Part shown: one piece after another, positions 13,763 through 27,982 of the stretch
Numbering within the stretch: position 1 is the stretch's first letter
Layout: the number at the start of each line of letters is the position of its first letter
NCBI RefSeq assembly: GCF_031755915.1
Contig: NC_083382.1
Coordinates: forward strand, 27,194,001-27,258,000
Length of the DNA: 64,000 bases
Source: Ziziphus jujuba
Lineage: Eukaryota > Streptophyta > Magnoliopsida > Rosales > Rhamnaceae
Direction of reading: 5' to 3'
Translations under genes and position numbers: made by a program
The notes under the pieces: model-generated
Database searches by the model: none
The model's input: only the letters and a program-made list of their open reading frames with translations
What the model was told of the DNA's origin: nothing

Positions 13763-14756
13763 GATGGAACACTAACATGGTCAACGACTCATAGTGGAAA
13801 CAAAAACCAAAACATAAATTCTTGGGGAAGTGTGTTTAATTAGTACAAGAAAATATATATATATATATATATATTAATTTATTAATTGATGGATAATTGT
13901 GTGGCTAGCTTCTAAAGTACTCACTTCCAATTAATTATGCTTAATCCACCAACTTTTTTTTTTTTTTTCAGAAGTGGTGATCATCACTGTCCATCTTTTT
14001 TCTTTTTTCTTTTTTAACTTTTTTTGGTACAAAGAAAATTCATTGATTACCGATATGAGATAAGATGATCTTTACCCTCCTGAAAACAACATTAAAACTA
14101 ACCCCTCAAAGTTTTTATGTCACCTGGCAGTTGTTTCTATGCTCCTGCTTTCGTCTGTGTGTTTATGGAGCAAGGAAAGAAAGAAAGGGGGGGGCTGTAC
14201 TGGAAATTTGGAAGAGATCGATGGAGACTTTTGTATAAAGATGGAAGACATGTATTGTCAATAATGCCTCAAAGGAACAAGTTTATTGGTACTAAGTACG
14301 GCTGCACCATCTTCCATTTCTTTTTACACTAGAGCTGAACACATATACAACATATATGTATATATGTACAGCTTATAGAACCTTTTTGTTAAGAGAAAAA
14401 GCTTAATACATATATATAGTTGTTAAAGGGAAAAAATAAAAATAAAAAACCAAAAATTCATGATGTAGTACTCATTGGACTCTTCTTAATCAAAATGAAT
14501 GTGTGGCAAATATCATCAGGAGACATGGACATTAACATATTTGGAATATGGAACATGTAATGTCCAGTGTGAATATATGGCATATAATCACAACAGTACT
14601 AGTGGTGGAGGACAGCTAGCTAGAATTTAGATTATGGTTCAAGATGCTAAATAAATTCCTTCTACACTTTTGGAATTGTAACGAGGGCAATATGTATGTG
14701 TGTAGTATATGAAGGGATATGTACGTGTGTACAGTTTATATATATATGTATATATC

Positions 14757-14787
14757 CAAGATAACATCCTCCATCTAATTAATTAAA

Positions 14788-14818
<31 letters not shown>

Positions 14819-14858
14819 ATATGCAAGATAACATCCTCCATCTGATTAATTAAATATA
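14757..14858. repeat. 67-bp spaced duplication around an (AT)n run
   Basis: CAAGATAACATCCTCCATCT followed by ATTAATTAAATAT occurs at 14757 and 14824, separated by an AT/GTAT microsatellite. Slippage in the AT run is the likely source. Confidence 0.85.
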
Positions 14859-15105
14859 AGAAAAAGTCTAAATTATATGTCAGTCAATATGGTGTTCTTC
14901 AACAAAATAATATATATATATATATATATATATGTGTATGTAGTAATGTTACAATAAATGTTTGTCCTGTTCTATGATGTACATACCTAATACATATATA
15001 TATATATCCTTTAAAGTATAGAAATGTAAATAGTTTACAGGTATATCCTTTTGAGAATACATGTGTAAATTTTTATAGTGCTCGTTGATGCTGTTTATAG
15101 CAAAA

Positions 15106-15151
<46 letters not shown>

Positions 15152-15904
15152 TTATATATATAATATAAAGCAAAAATAAGCTACTTATATTTTTTAATTC
15201 CCAAAAAAAAAAGGTAGGGTAAAAGCAGTCCTCTTTATGTATTTAAAAACCACCACCAGTACTTATTTACACCAAAAAAAAAAAAAAAAACATTTACCAC
15301 CAGTGGTGAATAAATTAAGTCTAAACCATGTATAACTTGGCTCTCTTTGTACATGTACAAAAGACTAAAACAGAACTAAAGTGATCTTTTTTGCCTTCCC
15401 AGTTTCCCCAAGTTTCCATGCTTATTCTCATTTTTTCTCTCACGTAGAGTCAACAAGTCATTGATATTAGGATATTACCCCAAAAAAATAAAAAAAAAGG
15501 TCATTGATATTAGGAATGATAAATTGTATTTGCTTTGAGGTGAAAGTGACATTAGATAGGGATTGGCCGAAACACACAGTACTCACGAAAGCAAATTACT
15601 TTTTTCCAAAACAGCATATTTGTTTAATGGTATTTCACTAATTTGTCTTTTTCTGGTATTAAGACACAGAGTCACGTGTGTGGTAGATATACATAAAAAG
15701 TTAAGACAAACTCAAAGCGCTCAAAGCAAAGCACTGTTTTCTACTAAAAAAAAAATTGCATGGCCACACCAAAGCCAACGCATAATAAGACTCACGGCCT
15801 TCTAAAAAAAAAAAAGAAAAAAAAAAAAAAAACGTAAACTCTAATTTGTAGCTTATTTACTGCTTCTTTGTTAGCCCACCCTTGGATTACAACACACAAA
15901 AAAA

Positions 15905-16722
15905 GTATATACATATATAACCCACCTACATCACTTAACCTACTTGTTCCCCAATTCTCTGAGAGCCTAAAAACCCTAGCCTCTCTCTCTCTCTCTCGTT
16001 TGGAAGTGTGGGAAATTGAAAATTAACGGGTCTAAAAGTTTGAAAGGGATTCCCATCGGTCCCAATTTTGCTGGCACAAACCCACACATACACATTATGG
16101 GTTTCATGTATTATACTTATATATTACCCAACAACCAAAAAAAAAAAATTAAAGAAAAACCTCACTCTTTCACTTTTACTCCCACTCTCACTCTCACTCT
16201 CACTCCTACTTTCACTCTCTCTCATATTCACATTCACTGCAGCATTGTACGTAAACAACATTACCCTAAAGATAAACAGCAGGAAATGGTTAATTCTGGA
16301 AACAAAAAGAAATTAAAGTGATAAAAAACAAAATTTGGTGAGTGTTTCTACTCCATTTATTTGGCCTCTTTAGTGCTTTTAAATTAATCAAATGAAACAC
16401 ACCATCTAATTTATAAAAGAAGAAAGAACTCTCACCCTTTTTTTTTTTTTGAGCAAGTAGAAGGAAAAAAAAAATTAAAAGGAAAGATATAAATGGATGT
16501 CAATCTCAAAGTCCCTACCTTGCAGCAGAAAGAAGGTGAATCTGAAAAGGAATCTTGAAAAAGATATAATGGGTGGGGGTGCTTCCTGAAGTGCAAAGAG
16601 CAAAAGGGTAAGGTACCCTGTAATTTTCATTGTAAGGCTGCTGCGCATAGCTTATTATCCATTACTGCTTTAATCCAAAAAAAAAAAAAAAAAAAAACAA
16701 AAAAAAAAAAGATCACCCACAA
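15905..16722 (+). promoter_or_regulatory. Probable promoter and 5' leader of the TCP gene
   Basis: A TATA-like run (TATATACATATATAA) lies near 15905-15920. It is followed by a telo-box AAACCCTA (15971-15978), a (CT)n tract at 15979-15998 and a hexamer-like CTCACT pyrimidine tract at about 16160-16225. Plant promoters and 5' leaders often have this order. If transcription starts near 15950 the leader is about 770 nt and contains small upstream open frames, such as one at 16016-16321. It ends in A-runs just before the ATG. Start site and leader length are inferred. Confidence 0.4.
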
Positions 16723-18219
16723 ATGTTTTCTTCCACCAATACTTTGAATCCTTTTCCACAACAACAACAACAACAACAATATTACTTTCCTCCTTCTTCT
16801 CACCCTCACCATCTTCCTCCTCCTTCTCCTCCAATTCTCAACCAAGAAGTAGCCGCCACCGCCACTGTCACCCCCACAGCCTCTGCTACAGTCTCCGATG
16901 ATATTCTTTTCCACCATGATCCCCTTTCTGCTCCATTCCTACTCAACATTTCCCCATTAATCCCTGACACTAGTGTCATCAATTTGGGAGTTTCCAACTC
17001 AGCTGGAACAATGACCAAGCAGGACATGTGCAACTTGTATGGAGGCCACAACCACCACCACCATGATCATCATCATCATCATCATCATCTTGATGGTGGT
17101 GTTCCTAGATTCCTTCCAAGGAAACCCATGAAGAAAGATCGGCACAGCAAGATTTACACGGCTCAGGGTTTGAGGGATCGGAGGGTTAGGCTTTCCATAG
17201 AGATTGCCCGCGAGTTCTTCGATCTCCAAGACATGCTAGGGTTTGACAAAGCCAGCAAAACCCTAGAATGGCTTCTTTCTAAGTCTAAGAAAGCCATCAA
17301 AGATCTCGCTCGGACGAAACTCAGCAGCACCAGCTGCGCTAAGAGCTCGTCTTTGACTTCGGAATGTGAAGGAGACGAAGAAGAACAAGAACAGGAACAA
17401 GAAGACAACGAACAGGCCAACAATGAAGTTGTTGACAACAATGAAATCATTCTAGAAGGTACGGTGGTTTCGAAGCGCAAGAAGATGCTGAAAGAGAAAA
17501 ACATGAGGAAGCTTGACGAAGCTGCTGCTGCATTGCAACATCTTCGAACAGCGAAGGAGTCGAGGGCCAAAGCGAGGGCTAGAGCTAGGGAGAGGACCAG
17601 GGAGAAAATGTGCACTGTATTGAAGATCCACGATCCTAAAAAATGTCCTCCTACTCTCCATCCTTCAAGCACTAATCCTTCTTCTTCTCAGATCTTGAAC
17701 CAATTGAGGACGATGAATCAGTTTCACGGCTGTGAAAGATCATCTCCGAAGATCGTTGCCACCGCCGAAATCATTGAAGCAATACAGGAATCGTCGTCAT
17801 CGATTATGTCCAGAAGGAAACTGCAGAAGCCTACTTTGATTTCGAGTTTTCAGCAACAACACCACCACCACCAACAACTTAATGAGATCTCCTCAAAAGG
17901 AGGTCAAACTTCCAATGACAACAACAACACCAACAACAACACAAACAGCATGTTTTGTCCTAATTTACCTCAAAATTGGGACATTAACAGCCCCCTGATC
18001 GCTACTACTCGACCCAGTTTCCGTACCATTACCAACATGAATCTTTCTACTGGTATATATGTTATATATATATCAATGGGCAAAAATTGCACACCCTTTT
18101 TCTCTAATTTTTCTTCTTTTTCTTCTTTTTTTTTTTTTCTTTTAATTGATTTGTGTGTTTTTATTTATTTGAATTTTTCAGAGCTTCAAATCTATGGCAA
18201 AACTATGGGAGGCCAGTGA
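16723..18219 (+). CDS. CYC/TB1-type TCP transcription factor (class II)
   Basis: Two exons, 16723-18052 and 18182-18219, with a 129-nt GT-AG intron, give 455 residues. The intron length is a multiple of three and has no in-frame stop, so the open frame also reads straight through it; splicing joins LNLST-type sequence to ELQIYGK near the C-terminus. The TCP domain covers about residues 137-195: basic part [18 protein letters not shown], then helices ending in [21 protein letters not shown]. An ECE motif lies at 214-216 and an arginine-rich R domain ([19 protein letters not shown]) at about 276-294. TCP, ECE and R together define the CYC/TB1 clade, DNA-binding nuclear regulators of flower symmetry and axillary bud outgrowth. 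FFDLQDMLG favours a CYC2/CYC3-like member over BRC1, but I cannot settle that. The N-terminus has a Q run (13-19) and a His-rich run (109-122). The ATG chosen is the first one in this frame. Confidence 0.93.
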   Translation: MFSSTNTLNPFPQQQQQQQYYFPPSSHPHHLPPPSPPILNQEVAATATVTPTASATVSDDILFHHDPLSAPFLLNISPLIPDTSVINLGVSNSAGTMTKQDMCNLYGGHNHHHHDHHHHHHHLDGGVPRFLPRKPMKKDRHSKIYTAQGLRDRRVRLSIEIAREFFDLQDMLGFDKASKTLEWLLSKSKKAIKDLARTKLSSTSCAKSSSLTSECEGDEEEQEQEQEDNEQANNEVVDNNEIILEGTVVSKRKKMLKEKNMRKLDEAAAALQHLRTAKESRAKARARARERTREKMCTVLKIHDPKKCPPTLHPSSTNPSSSQILNQLRTMNQFHGCERSSPKIVATAEIIEAIQESSSSIMSRRKLQKPTLISSFQQQHHHHQQLNEISSKGGQTSNDNNNTNNNTNSMFCPNLPQNWDINSPLIATTRPSFRTITNMNLSTGIYVIYISMGKNCTPFFSNFSSFSSFFFFLLIDLCVFIYLNFSELQIYGKTMGGQ

Positions 18220-18838
18220 GAGTTTGACGTTACAATATGTTGATCTCTGCCTGAGGATGTAAGCTAGCTAAATCATTCTCTCTTTTGTTTGTTCCAAATT
18301 ATTAATTATTATATAATATTATACATTTCGGATCATAATTAATTAGTTGTTTTTGAATATGCATATGCTTATATACTTATTCAAATATCCGTCCGATTAA
18401 AGATCGATGAAGGTATATTTTCTATATGACCATTAACCATTATTTTCTTCCTTTTCTTTTTTTTCTTTTCTTTTTTTTTTTCTGGGAAAAAAGTGCTGAC
18501 TTGGTATTAAAGTTGACTTTAATTAAGGTTTCTGAAAACACAACAATAAGATATTGTGGTCATATGGCCCATGATTGGTGACAAAAAAAGGATCTTCAGG
18601 CTGTGATCTAACTAGCTTAGGCACTGGATTTGAGGGTGTATATATATATATATATATATATAAAATCTATATAAGACTTATTGTTTGTTCAAATTTCAAA
18701 GTTTTTTTTTTTTAATATTTTAGTGTTAATATTTTCATATTCTCCTATAGCTTTAAATTTATTACTAAACTTGTTAACTAAAATACTTGAATATCAAAAA
18801 GATGCTTCCTTAATTAAGTATTAATTAAAATACATGAG

Positions 18839-18869
<31 letters not shown>

Positions 18870-21800
18870 ACTAAAATATATACTTGGAAAAAAAATATTA
18901 ACTAACAGAAATATAGATTGAACCCTTCTTCAAACAATGAACATTTTTCTGAAAATGAAGCAGCAATAGAAAACTTAATTTAAAACGTTGAGAACTTTTT
19001 TTGTTTAGTTTAAGTTAAACAATATTCATCAGCATGCATGTTTCAAATCAAAAGAGAGTCCAATAAAATTTTAAATGAAGAAGACCAATTAAAATCAATT
19101 AATTATGATACAGATAAATTTGTAAAGAGTATATAGGTTATGAAATTTGTTTGAAGAGAAAGCTTCATGATATTGAAATGTGAAGTTAGGCTTATTTCTC
19201 AAAGTTGAGGAGTTAAAAGAAAAAACTTACCCCTAAAGCTTCTGACCTCTAGCTATAAAGAACATGAGCTAATCCATGACATGAAGTTAGTTTCCTGTTT
19301 GATATGAAATAATTAAGTATATAGATTAAAAAAGTGCCAATTGTGCATTCAAATAATTCATAATAGTTAATGCCACATAACCAGCTACGCTAAATAATTT
19401 CTCTGTAAACAAATGTATTCATGGATAAACAGATCAAAATCGTATATAGTACTAAGTAATAAAACAAACTCTATAATGTTCTTACTATATCCCTTAGATC
19501 AATTCACCCTGATGAATTAAAAATCATAGTGTTCAATAAATAACTCAAATATCTAGATGTTAAAAATTTAAGATTGGCTTGGAATCAAAGTTGAGAATGT
19601 AATATATCTATGTTCAATTTTTTTGAAAGTGGCTGGAGAAAATATTTTACATTGAGAAAAACGGAAAGGATTTATGTGATATGTATGATTAAAGTTTAAC
19701 TAGTTCGCTGATCTTTATTCATAGTTTAAAATAGCCATATAAATCCAAATTCCCAGCTGCTACCTATCCACATTTTGTGTGTGCATGTGTGCCTGCTTGT
19801 TTTATGAGTAAATTTGTTTAATTAAGGCTTCAACTTCATCTATACTTTTTGTGATCCAGGAGTACATCGAGAAAGGGTATGTCTCACCATTTCTTGATTA
19901 GCAACTTCTTCATAATGTAAGCTCACAGGCACCTTTGTAGATTGCAATTTGATATATAAAAAGTTTAAAGGTTAGAAGTAAAGTTGTTGTTAGGAAACTT
20001 AAAAATTTACTAGCTGTCATATATGTATGTCTCACAATGAAATATTGAAGAACTAACCATTAATAATAATGGACCTATATGGATTCAGAAACTTTCATTT
20101 GTTGGATTTCAATTCTTTGTCCTATACATATGAGCAGAAGAGCCACCTTGTGAATTATAGCTATATAGCATAGGAAATCATATGAATCCCATAATTCCAT
20201 GCAATGTATCAAGGCACACTAAATATGTTTCTGTATATGTTAGACAAAAGGCGAAAGGGAGAAATGAAAGAGGCTTAGCCTGGGTCAGAATTTAGCTCAA
20301 GAAATTGAATTTGATGTGCTTCCATATATTGAGAACCATTAGAACAAATTAAAATTAAAAGGTTCCAAGACAAAACAAACAAACTATAAGCAACAGACTT
20401 CTGTAAAATATGGCACTACATGATAAAAAAAATTTAAGGCCAAATTGCCAAAAATTATAAAATTCAATATATTCTCAAGATTTTGAAATTAATCATGGGT
20501 AGTAGAACGGTAAACTGTGCCCCTATATGTGTGCCTGCCTCTCCTTTTTTATTACTTTTTACCTTTCTGAGTATTTGTGTGCATGTCTAGAAAATATGCA
20601 TAAAGACTAATAATTAATATTGTCTATATAAGCATAGACTAATTTTACCTCCATGTACATGTGTGGGATTTCCTTGAGCCTAGTTATGGGTATTGTGGTT
20701 TAAGCTGACTATATTGCTGCTTTCTGTTAATAATATATTGAAGGTTATTCAGTAGTAGAAGATCAACTAATATTTGACCTCAAAAGAGCTATAAGTTATG
20801 GCTAACTTCCTTTCTATATACATAGTTTTCTTGCCTCAACTTACACATTAATGTCCTATAGATTAATATGAGTATGCATTCCATGTAAGGTCCTTGTGTC
20901 TTTTTTCAAAGAATGTCTCTTTCATTTCCTTTCCCCTTGTTAACAATATCAAAACTTGCTAAATTGTGTAAACCACTGTGGATTTATTTATTTTTTAAAA
21001 AAATTATCTAAACTACTCTTCAGATTTCCAAGGTGTTCCATTTTATTAGTTTATTAATTCTACATTATTCGAGAAGAGGTCTGGGATTAATTTATCACCT
21101 ATGCTATACTGATACTAATACCAACAAATTAAGGGGGTCATGTATAATTCATCAAAACTGTCTCACAGATCTAAAGGTCATGGTGAAAGATTGGCATTCT
21201 TTTAATTTTGCAATATTTTGCCTATATGACAACCTTAAAGCAGTAGTGACTCTTAGGAAGTGTGTTTATGTGTATCCATTTATTTATTTTGGTTTAATTT
21301 AATTTACATGCATATCAATAAAGACTTAATTACTATATGTAAAGATATATAATTAAGGATTAATTTAAAAATTAACACACCTTTTTTCTCCTGGAGATCG
21401 CAAGAGAAATCAAGCATCCATATAGTTCAACCTAAATGAAACAGGATGATATTTATCATAGAAGAATCAACCAAATATATAAATCTATACAAATGCAAAC
21501 ATACAAATTTGCTACACTGGTTTTAGTGTTTTTCAGTAATTTATAGTATTTAATTTTGTAAAAAAAAAATAAAATTTGACAGCAAAATTTTAAACTTGTA
21601 AGAGTTGCTCTCTCTTTTCTTTTTTCTTTTGCACATAAAATTTGTAAGGAAGTTGTTCAAAATTAACATAGATTAATAGTATTCTTCTTATGGACTTCTA
21701 TATACCTGTATCCTTTTAAGGTATCTGATATTGGATACCAATATTCCTTCAATTCTATTGCAGCAAAAAAACAATACCAATGTTCCTTCAATTCTACTGA

Positions 21801-22675
21801 AGCAAAAAAACATGTGATTGTAATGCCAAAAAAAGAAAAAAAAAAAAAAAAAGACTGTTAATATGTAAGTCTCCAGAAGTGCCTTAAAGTGGTCCAGCTT
21901 TCCTTCATAAAAAATAAAAAAGGAAAAAGGAAAAAGTTCTAGCCTATTAGCTTTCCATGATATTTTCCTCATATATTATTTTTGACTGGTATTAGTGATA
22001 AATACATTTTCTAGTCCTGTTTTAAAAAGTATTGAACTTTTGAAAAAAAAATACTTCCAATAATTAGTTTAAAAGAAATTAAGCTCTTCGTCTTTTTTTT
22101 TTTTTTTCAATATAATGTGTATTTAATAATAGAAATTTTAGGACTTTAAAGTAATTAGATTAGAGTTTAAATTACAAATTAAGGGTAATTTTTTTTTCCA
22201 GTAAATTCACATAATTAGTATTTTCAAAATAACACATATATCATAGCATTTTTAATGGTTTTGTAGATTGTGATTTATGTGGTACATAAACTGAAAAGTC
22301 TTGTTACCTATGTGGCATAGATTTCTGTTTAATAGATGTTTAAATAAAAAATGAGTCTTCAACAGTTCTATTTAATATTGATGTATAAATCTATTGTTTC
22401 AGTGTTGTTTTTAATTTTTTTACTGAGTTACACTATTTAGTAAACCTTAAAATAAATAAATCATCCTCAAAATATCTTTTGTTTTTATTTATTTTGTCAT
22501 CAATTTAATAAAGTCATTAGACCAAAGCATTTTAAAGCATTTTGTTTATTGATTTACTATCTATTTTTCTAACATGTCAAAAGAATTTTAACAATTCGTT
22601 GAGTTGGAGATGCTTGTACTGCAAACAATGTTTCCACTTATTTTTTCTAAATTTATAAACCTAATTCTCTAAGCC

Positions 22676-22710
<35 letters not shown>

Positions 22711-22859
22711 TCCCATAATACTATTTAAATATAGAAAAAAAAATTTCACTTTCTGAAGGACATTAAAGTGAAGACTCTCTTCATGAGTCACGACTTTACT
22801 AATTTCCCTTGAAAATGCAAGAATTTCCCATAAAAGAGAAGAAAAAAAAATTGATCTCC
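18220..22859. other. AT-rich stretch downstream of the TCP gene
   Basis: No gene is recognised. Possible 3' UTR splicing is suggested by GAGGAT|GTAAGC at about 18257 and GATCCAG|GAGTACATC at about 19860, but this is weak. Open frames at 21033-21302 and 21688-21972 have no recognisable domain. Confidence 0.4.
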
Positions 22860-23110
22860 ATGCAAAATTAATATTTTGGACTTTTAATTAATCAAATAGA
22901 AAATTATTATTTATCAATATTTTTTGATGAAACAGCACCGGAATTCATATGCGACGTGGTAATTAATTGGCTTCCTACTCTCATCATGCAAAATTAATAT
23001 TTTGGACCTTTAACTAATCAAATAGAAAAATATTATTTGTCAACACTTGTTGATGGAACACCAACGAGATTCATATTCCATGCTATCATTAATTGACTTT
23101 CCTAAAAAAG
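22860..23110. repeat. Tandem duplication of about 126 bp
   Basis: The block ATGCAAAATTAATATTTTGG followed by ACTTTTAATTAATCAAATAG starts at 22860 and recurs with changes at 22986. Both units continue through TTGATG-A-CA and ATTCATAT to TTAATTG-CTT. The divergence shows it is not recent. Confidence 0.8.
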
Positions 23111-24002
23111 TTCACTTTTCCTTACTAAATTTTTAGTATAAAAAACAACGATACGATTAAATCTTTTAATTAGTGTTTGTTAATTCAACATCGGTTCTAT
23201 AGATGCTCATCATCTAGTAACAGATAGTAAAACTCCATCAAATATAGTTTTTATAGGCTATTCCACATAATATAAACCATATCAAAAATTTATTTAAAAA
23301 TAATGTCACATACAACAGCAAATACATAATTTGAAGTCTTTAACTTTCCATATGTGAAGTTCTAGGTTCAACTAACCATATGGAAAAAATAATAGTAATA
23401 ATAATAATAAATTTTTTTTAAAAAAAAAAAACACCTTCCTTTTAAAAGATGTGAGGATCTAATTGCTTTTTCTTCTTTTTTTTGTCCTTAATTAATTTTA
23501 AATTCCAAATCATGATCTTCAGATATGAAATGTAGACTTTTGATGTAAAATCTATTTTTTTTTAATAATTTACATTTCTCCCTTGTAGTTTAATTTTCTT
23601 ATTTAGGCTATACATTGCTACAAGGTATTATTTTATTTCCTAGTTCTCAACTGTATGTCATGCTGACAATGTTCATCTTTAAAGTTAAGTTATAAACAAG
23701 GTTTGTGGGTAATAAAACGACTATGATAGTTTATATGCCATGGTTAAATTATTAGTTATAATAATAAGATTCAATCTGATCACTTATTGCTTTTTCACTA
23801 GTTTATGCAATTCACCATGTTGAAGAAAGAAAGGAAAATTATAAGAAAAAGGGAAGAAAAATATTTATTAAAAAAAAAAACCAAATATCAAGTATATTGA
23901 TTTCCTTTTTGTGGAATATCCTTAAAACAACAGGGAAAAAAAAAAAAAAAAAGAGGCCAAGTCATAGGTCTCAAAAGTCAGTGGTCAAAAATAATATCCT
24001 TT

Positions 24003-24524
24003 AGTCAATTGAAATTATAAAAATTAAAGTAGAGCAGTGTATGCAGTTTGTTTATAAATGCAGTGCAAGTATCACCTCCAAAAAAAAATCATAATTAAAA
24101 CTCATGATTATAAACTGTACTCTTTACCAATTAAAAGCTAAAAGTATTCATTAGGAAAGTACAATATTTTATGTATCATTTTAGAATTCCAGACGCTTCT
24201 CTTCAAATGAAGTACCTATAAGCTGCCTATTAATATAAAAGGGAAGTAGGGAAATTGTATTCTATAAATGAAGATCGATTAGTCAATTGAAATAATAAAA
24301 ATTAAAATAGAGTAGTGTATGCAGATGATCATAAATGCAGTGCAAATATGACCCAAAAAAATTCATAATTAAGACTCATGATTGATTACAGACCGTACTT
24401 TTTAGCAATTAAAAAGCTAAAAAAAAATAAAATAAAATTGTACTCGTTAGAAAAGTACATTTTATTTATCATTTTAGAATTCCAGACGCTTCTCTTCAAA
24501 TCAAGTATACAAGGGAGATTCTCA

Positions 24525-24563
<39 letters not shown>

Positions 24564-24574
24564 GAAGTAGGGAA
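24003..24574. repeat. Tandem duplication of about 278 bp
   Basis: The first unit starts at 24003 and the second at 24281, both with AGTCAATTGAAAT. Both contain ATAAATGCAGTGCAA, the block ATCATTTTAGAATTCCAGAC followed by GCTTCTCTTCAAAT, and AAGGGAAGTAGGGAA at the end. The second unit has an added (AT)n expansion and is otherwise moderately diverged. No coding potential is seen. Confidence 0.85.
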
Positions 24575-26222
24575 GCGAAGGACTAATGAAATAAAATTTT
24601 TAATTCTTTTTTTTGAAATTTTAAATTCTTTGAATAATAATATTTATAAAAATTTTACCCCATTTTTGTATCTAGAATTCATTATCAAATATGGATATAA
24701 GCAGCATATTAACTAAATTAATTTTACATAACAATTATTTGAATAGTAACCATAATGTTAGTACTGCTAAAGTAAAATAAATACTAGTACTAAACTTCAA
24801 CGTTAATGTCAGCAAGAAAGAGCTCTACCTTCACTGTTGAGATGTAAAAATTGTTCATAAATATCCCATATATTATATAGCAAATATAAGTTGCCTTTTT
24901 CACTACTTTGAAAAAACGGCAAACCACAATATCTAGCTTTTTCTTTTTTTTGAAATATTACAAGAATTCATAATATAAAAGGAAAATGGCGTGTAACATT
25001 ATTTAATAACTTTTATGTTAATTTAAAAAACACCGTGTACATGTAAATCATCTGACACATGCATTTTTTTAATTTCCTTTCAATTAAAGGCTTTATCGTT
25101 TATCTAAGTATTAATTATTGTTAATTAATAATTCATTATTTGATTTATCAACATTTCATGGCATATATATTGTGCCTTCCAAAATAATCATATTTTAATT
25201 TTTTAAAATCCAATTAAATTGATCAGGAAATTAGAATTCCTAATTAATATGAGGAATCCCAATTGGAAAACGACTCTATAAATATAATCAGCCAGCTATA
25301 AGTTCAGTGGTCTATGACACCCAGAATGAAGTTATCATTTTTTTTTTCCCTTCTTTTTTGTTTTGGTAAATGGAATGAAGTATCAAATTGTTCAAACAAA
25401 TATTTATCTAAAATTTAAAAAAAAATTGGTCAAACAAGAAATTTGACATCTACAGTGGTAATGGACAGAACATAATGAGCAAGATTAAACAAGATCAAGC
25501 AATAATTATTCAAAAAAAATAAATCTAGCAATAGCTCTTATAAAGTAATTAATTATTTTTTTTGGTGAATAATAAATGAATTAATTATTAGTAATGAATG
25601 AGAAGGCACATCACATTATTTCGCATTATGATTAACTCTGGAACCGTCCAATCAAAATCAATTCCAATCATTCACCAAAAAGCAAAAAGTCAATTCGAAT
25701 AAAAAATGAATCCCATGATATATTAAAAAAAGGATTTTTATTGAAAATAAAATAAAAAAGATTTGTTCAGCTTTATTATTTTAAAAGAATTATAATATAT
25801 ATATATATATATATATTTTTTTTTTTTACTTATTATTATTGTTTTGAAAAGTATATATACATAAGACTAATAATATGTATAGACATTTTCCTACACAAAC
25901 GTACTTGGGAAAAGTTATGCTGTGGCTTTTTTATGAGTGACTTACCAGCAATCATGTATAGATATAAATGACGCATATTGGTGCTCCCTTTCACGTATGC
26001 CACCTCCTTCCATTCCCAGGACTCTTTTGGGCCACATATACCCCAACAAAACAGCCTTTCTTCCTGAAACTGTAAAGGCAAATTCAAATTTAGTACTTAC
26101 AAAGTTAGAATGGGATGGTTAATATATATAGATCGATTTTAACAAGAAACTTACTTTTTCTTTAACCCAATTTCCAATTTTTCTTATTAGTTAATTTTTA
26201 TATCTTTGATCATTTCCATATC

Positions 26223-26257
<35 letters not shown>

Positions 26258-27943
26258 ATTTAAGTGAATTTTGCTATATACATTAAACTATAACAACATT
26301 CTCCCACATTTTATATCATTCTAATCTTTAAAAATGTTAATTCTATACTCTAGGTTATAATATGATTCAAACATACATGTGCAGGATTTTTAACTTTAAT
26401 ATCATATTAAGCTATTGTTAATTTTAAATGTTTAAACTATTAGAGAAATGAATTTTGTATCAATAATATATGTAATAATATATGTCACAAAAGGGACCAA
26501 AAAAAAAAAAATTAAGGGACGCCTTTTTTGGATAGCTAGATATCTACAACAAACAAGGTAAAGTTAAAAGTTAGAGGGGGGAAAAAAAATAAATAAATAA
26601 AGGACCATGGCAAAAGGAAATTGTGCTATTTTATCAGCGTAATACCTCCAGAAAAAAATAAAAAAAAAAAAGAGGGGAAGGAATTCTTGTACTTTTATTT
26701 TTTATTTTTTACATTATCAATTATTATCTTCTTTGTTCACTTCAAGAACGGAAATTTCTTATATATTATAAATGCTTAAAATTCTATCAATCTTTATCTG
26801 ACTCCATATATATAATTAGGGTAAAAGAATTTGTTTGAGCTGTCATCAAAATATATATTAATTAGAGATAAAAATCAACACTACTTTTCAAATCTTCGTT
26901 TTTTTTTTTTTTTTTTTTTTTCCCTCCCTTTTCTAATTCTCAGCAGCCAAACGGAAAGTTTTCAAATCCAAAGGGGGTCAAAAAACGGCAATCATATATA
27001 TTGCCATGGAACTGGTAATATTTTTGCTGTAATCAAAACTGATATATCTCCTGGAAACCTTTTATATCTTTCAATTCAAAACACCAATGGGGAACAGTTT
27101 TCATTAACTTTTTGACACAGCAAAAGAAGCAAATCTAACAGTAGAGAAAAGCTTTAGCGATCGATGGATATGGAAAAAGACCATGCAGTAAAAACTTGAC
27201 AATCATTCTAAAACTGAAGTTGACAACCTTGAGAGAATATATCAGTAAAAAGACTCATAAACAGAAGCATACACAATATATATGCACACACACGCTTGGA
27301 AGAGCTTATAATACTCAGCAGCCTTAACTGAGAAAAAAACAAAAATACAATAATAATAATAACAACAAAAGAAAAGAGAGAAAAAGAGAGTACCACAGTC
27401 ACAGTGAACTTCTGTAGAGATTTTGTTCGTATAATTAGTTATACACATATAGAGTGATGGCGATGATGAACTTCTTTTCTCTGTTTGTCTGTTCAATTGT
27501 GGAGTAGTGTGGGTTAGTTACGAAGTAGGTGAATGTAAGAAATTAAAAAATAATAATAATAATGGAACAAATACTGAAGCTTTTTAATTTCAATTGGGTA
27601 ATTATAGATTTTTTTTAATTTTTTTTAATTTTTTGCTTTGTGACAGAGAAAGTAAGAAATAAGATCAAGAAAACAGGGAGAAAAAAAATGAAAATTAGGT
27701 GCATGGCAGAGTATTAAAGTACGTACTACGTATTGATAGGATAGTGACTCTGTATCTAATATAAAATTCCCGCATTCTGTCAGGTAGGACAAATATAATT
27801 ATGTATATCTCTCTCACACAATGACCTATTGAAAATTTCTCTTTTTTTCTTTTTTCTTTTTTTTTTTTTTGCAATGAATTTTTGTATCATAATCCAAACC
27901 CCCTTTTTACCCAATCAACACTATTACCCAAAATTGACCACCA

Positions 27944-27982
<39 letters not shown>

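Larger units (their letters stand above)
9930..15904. other. AT-rich non-coding stretch upstream of the TCP gene
   Basis: It holds many (AT)n runs (for example 10303-10318, 11233-11258, 13855-13874, 14789-14806), the long G run and small duplications. I see no gene. As the upstream side of a developmental regulator it may contain distal control elements, but none can be picked out by eye. Confidence 0.45.

Noticed and set aside
16016..16321. Threonine/serine-leucine-rich frames upstream of the TCP gene
   Set aside because: They translate the CTCACT pyrimidine tract; at most they are upstream open frames in the leader.
17163..17672. 169-codon open frame on the minus strand
   Set aside because: It is antisense to the TCP, ECE and R-domain coding exon and its Ser/Leu-rich product mirrors the sense codon pattern.
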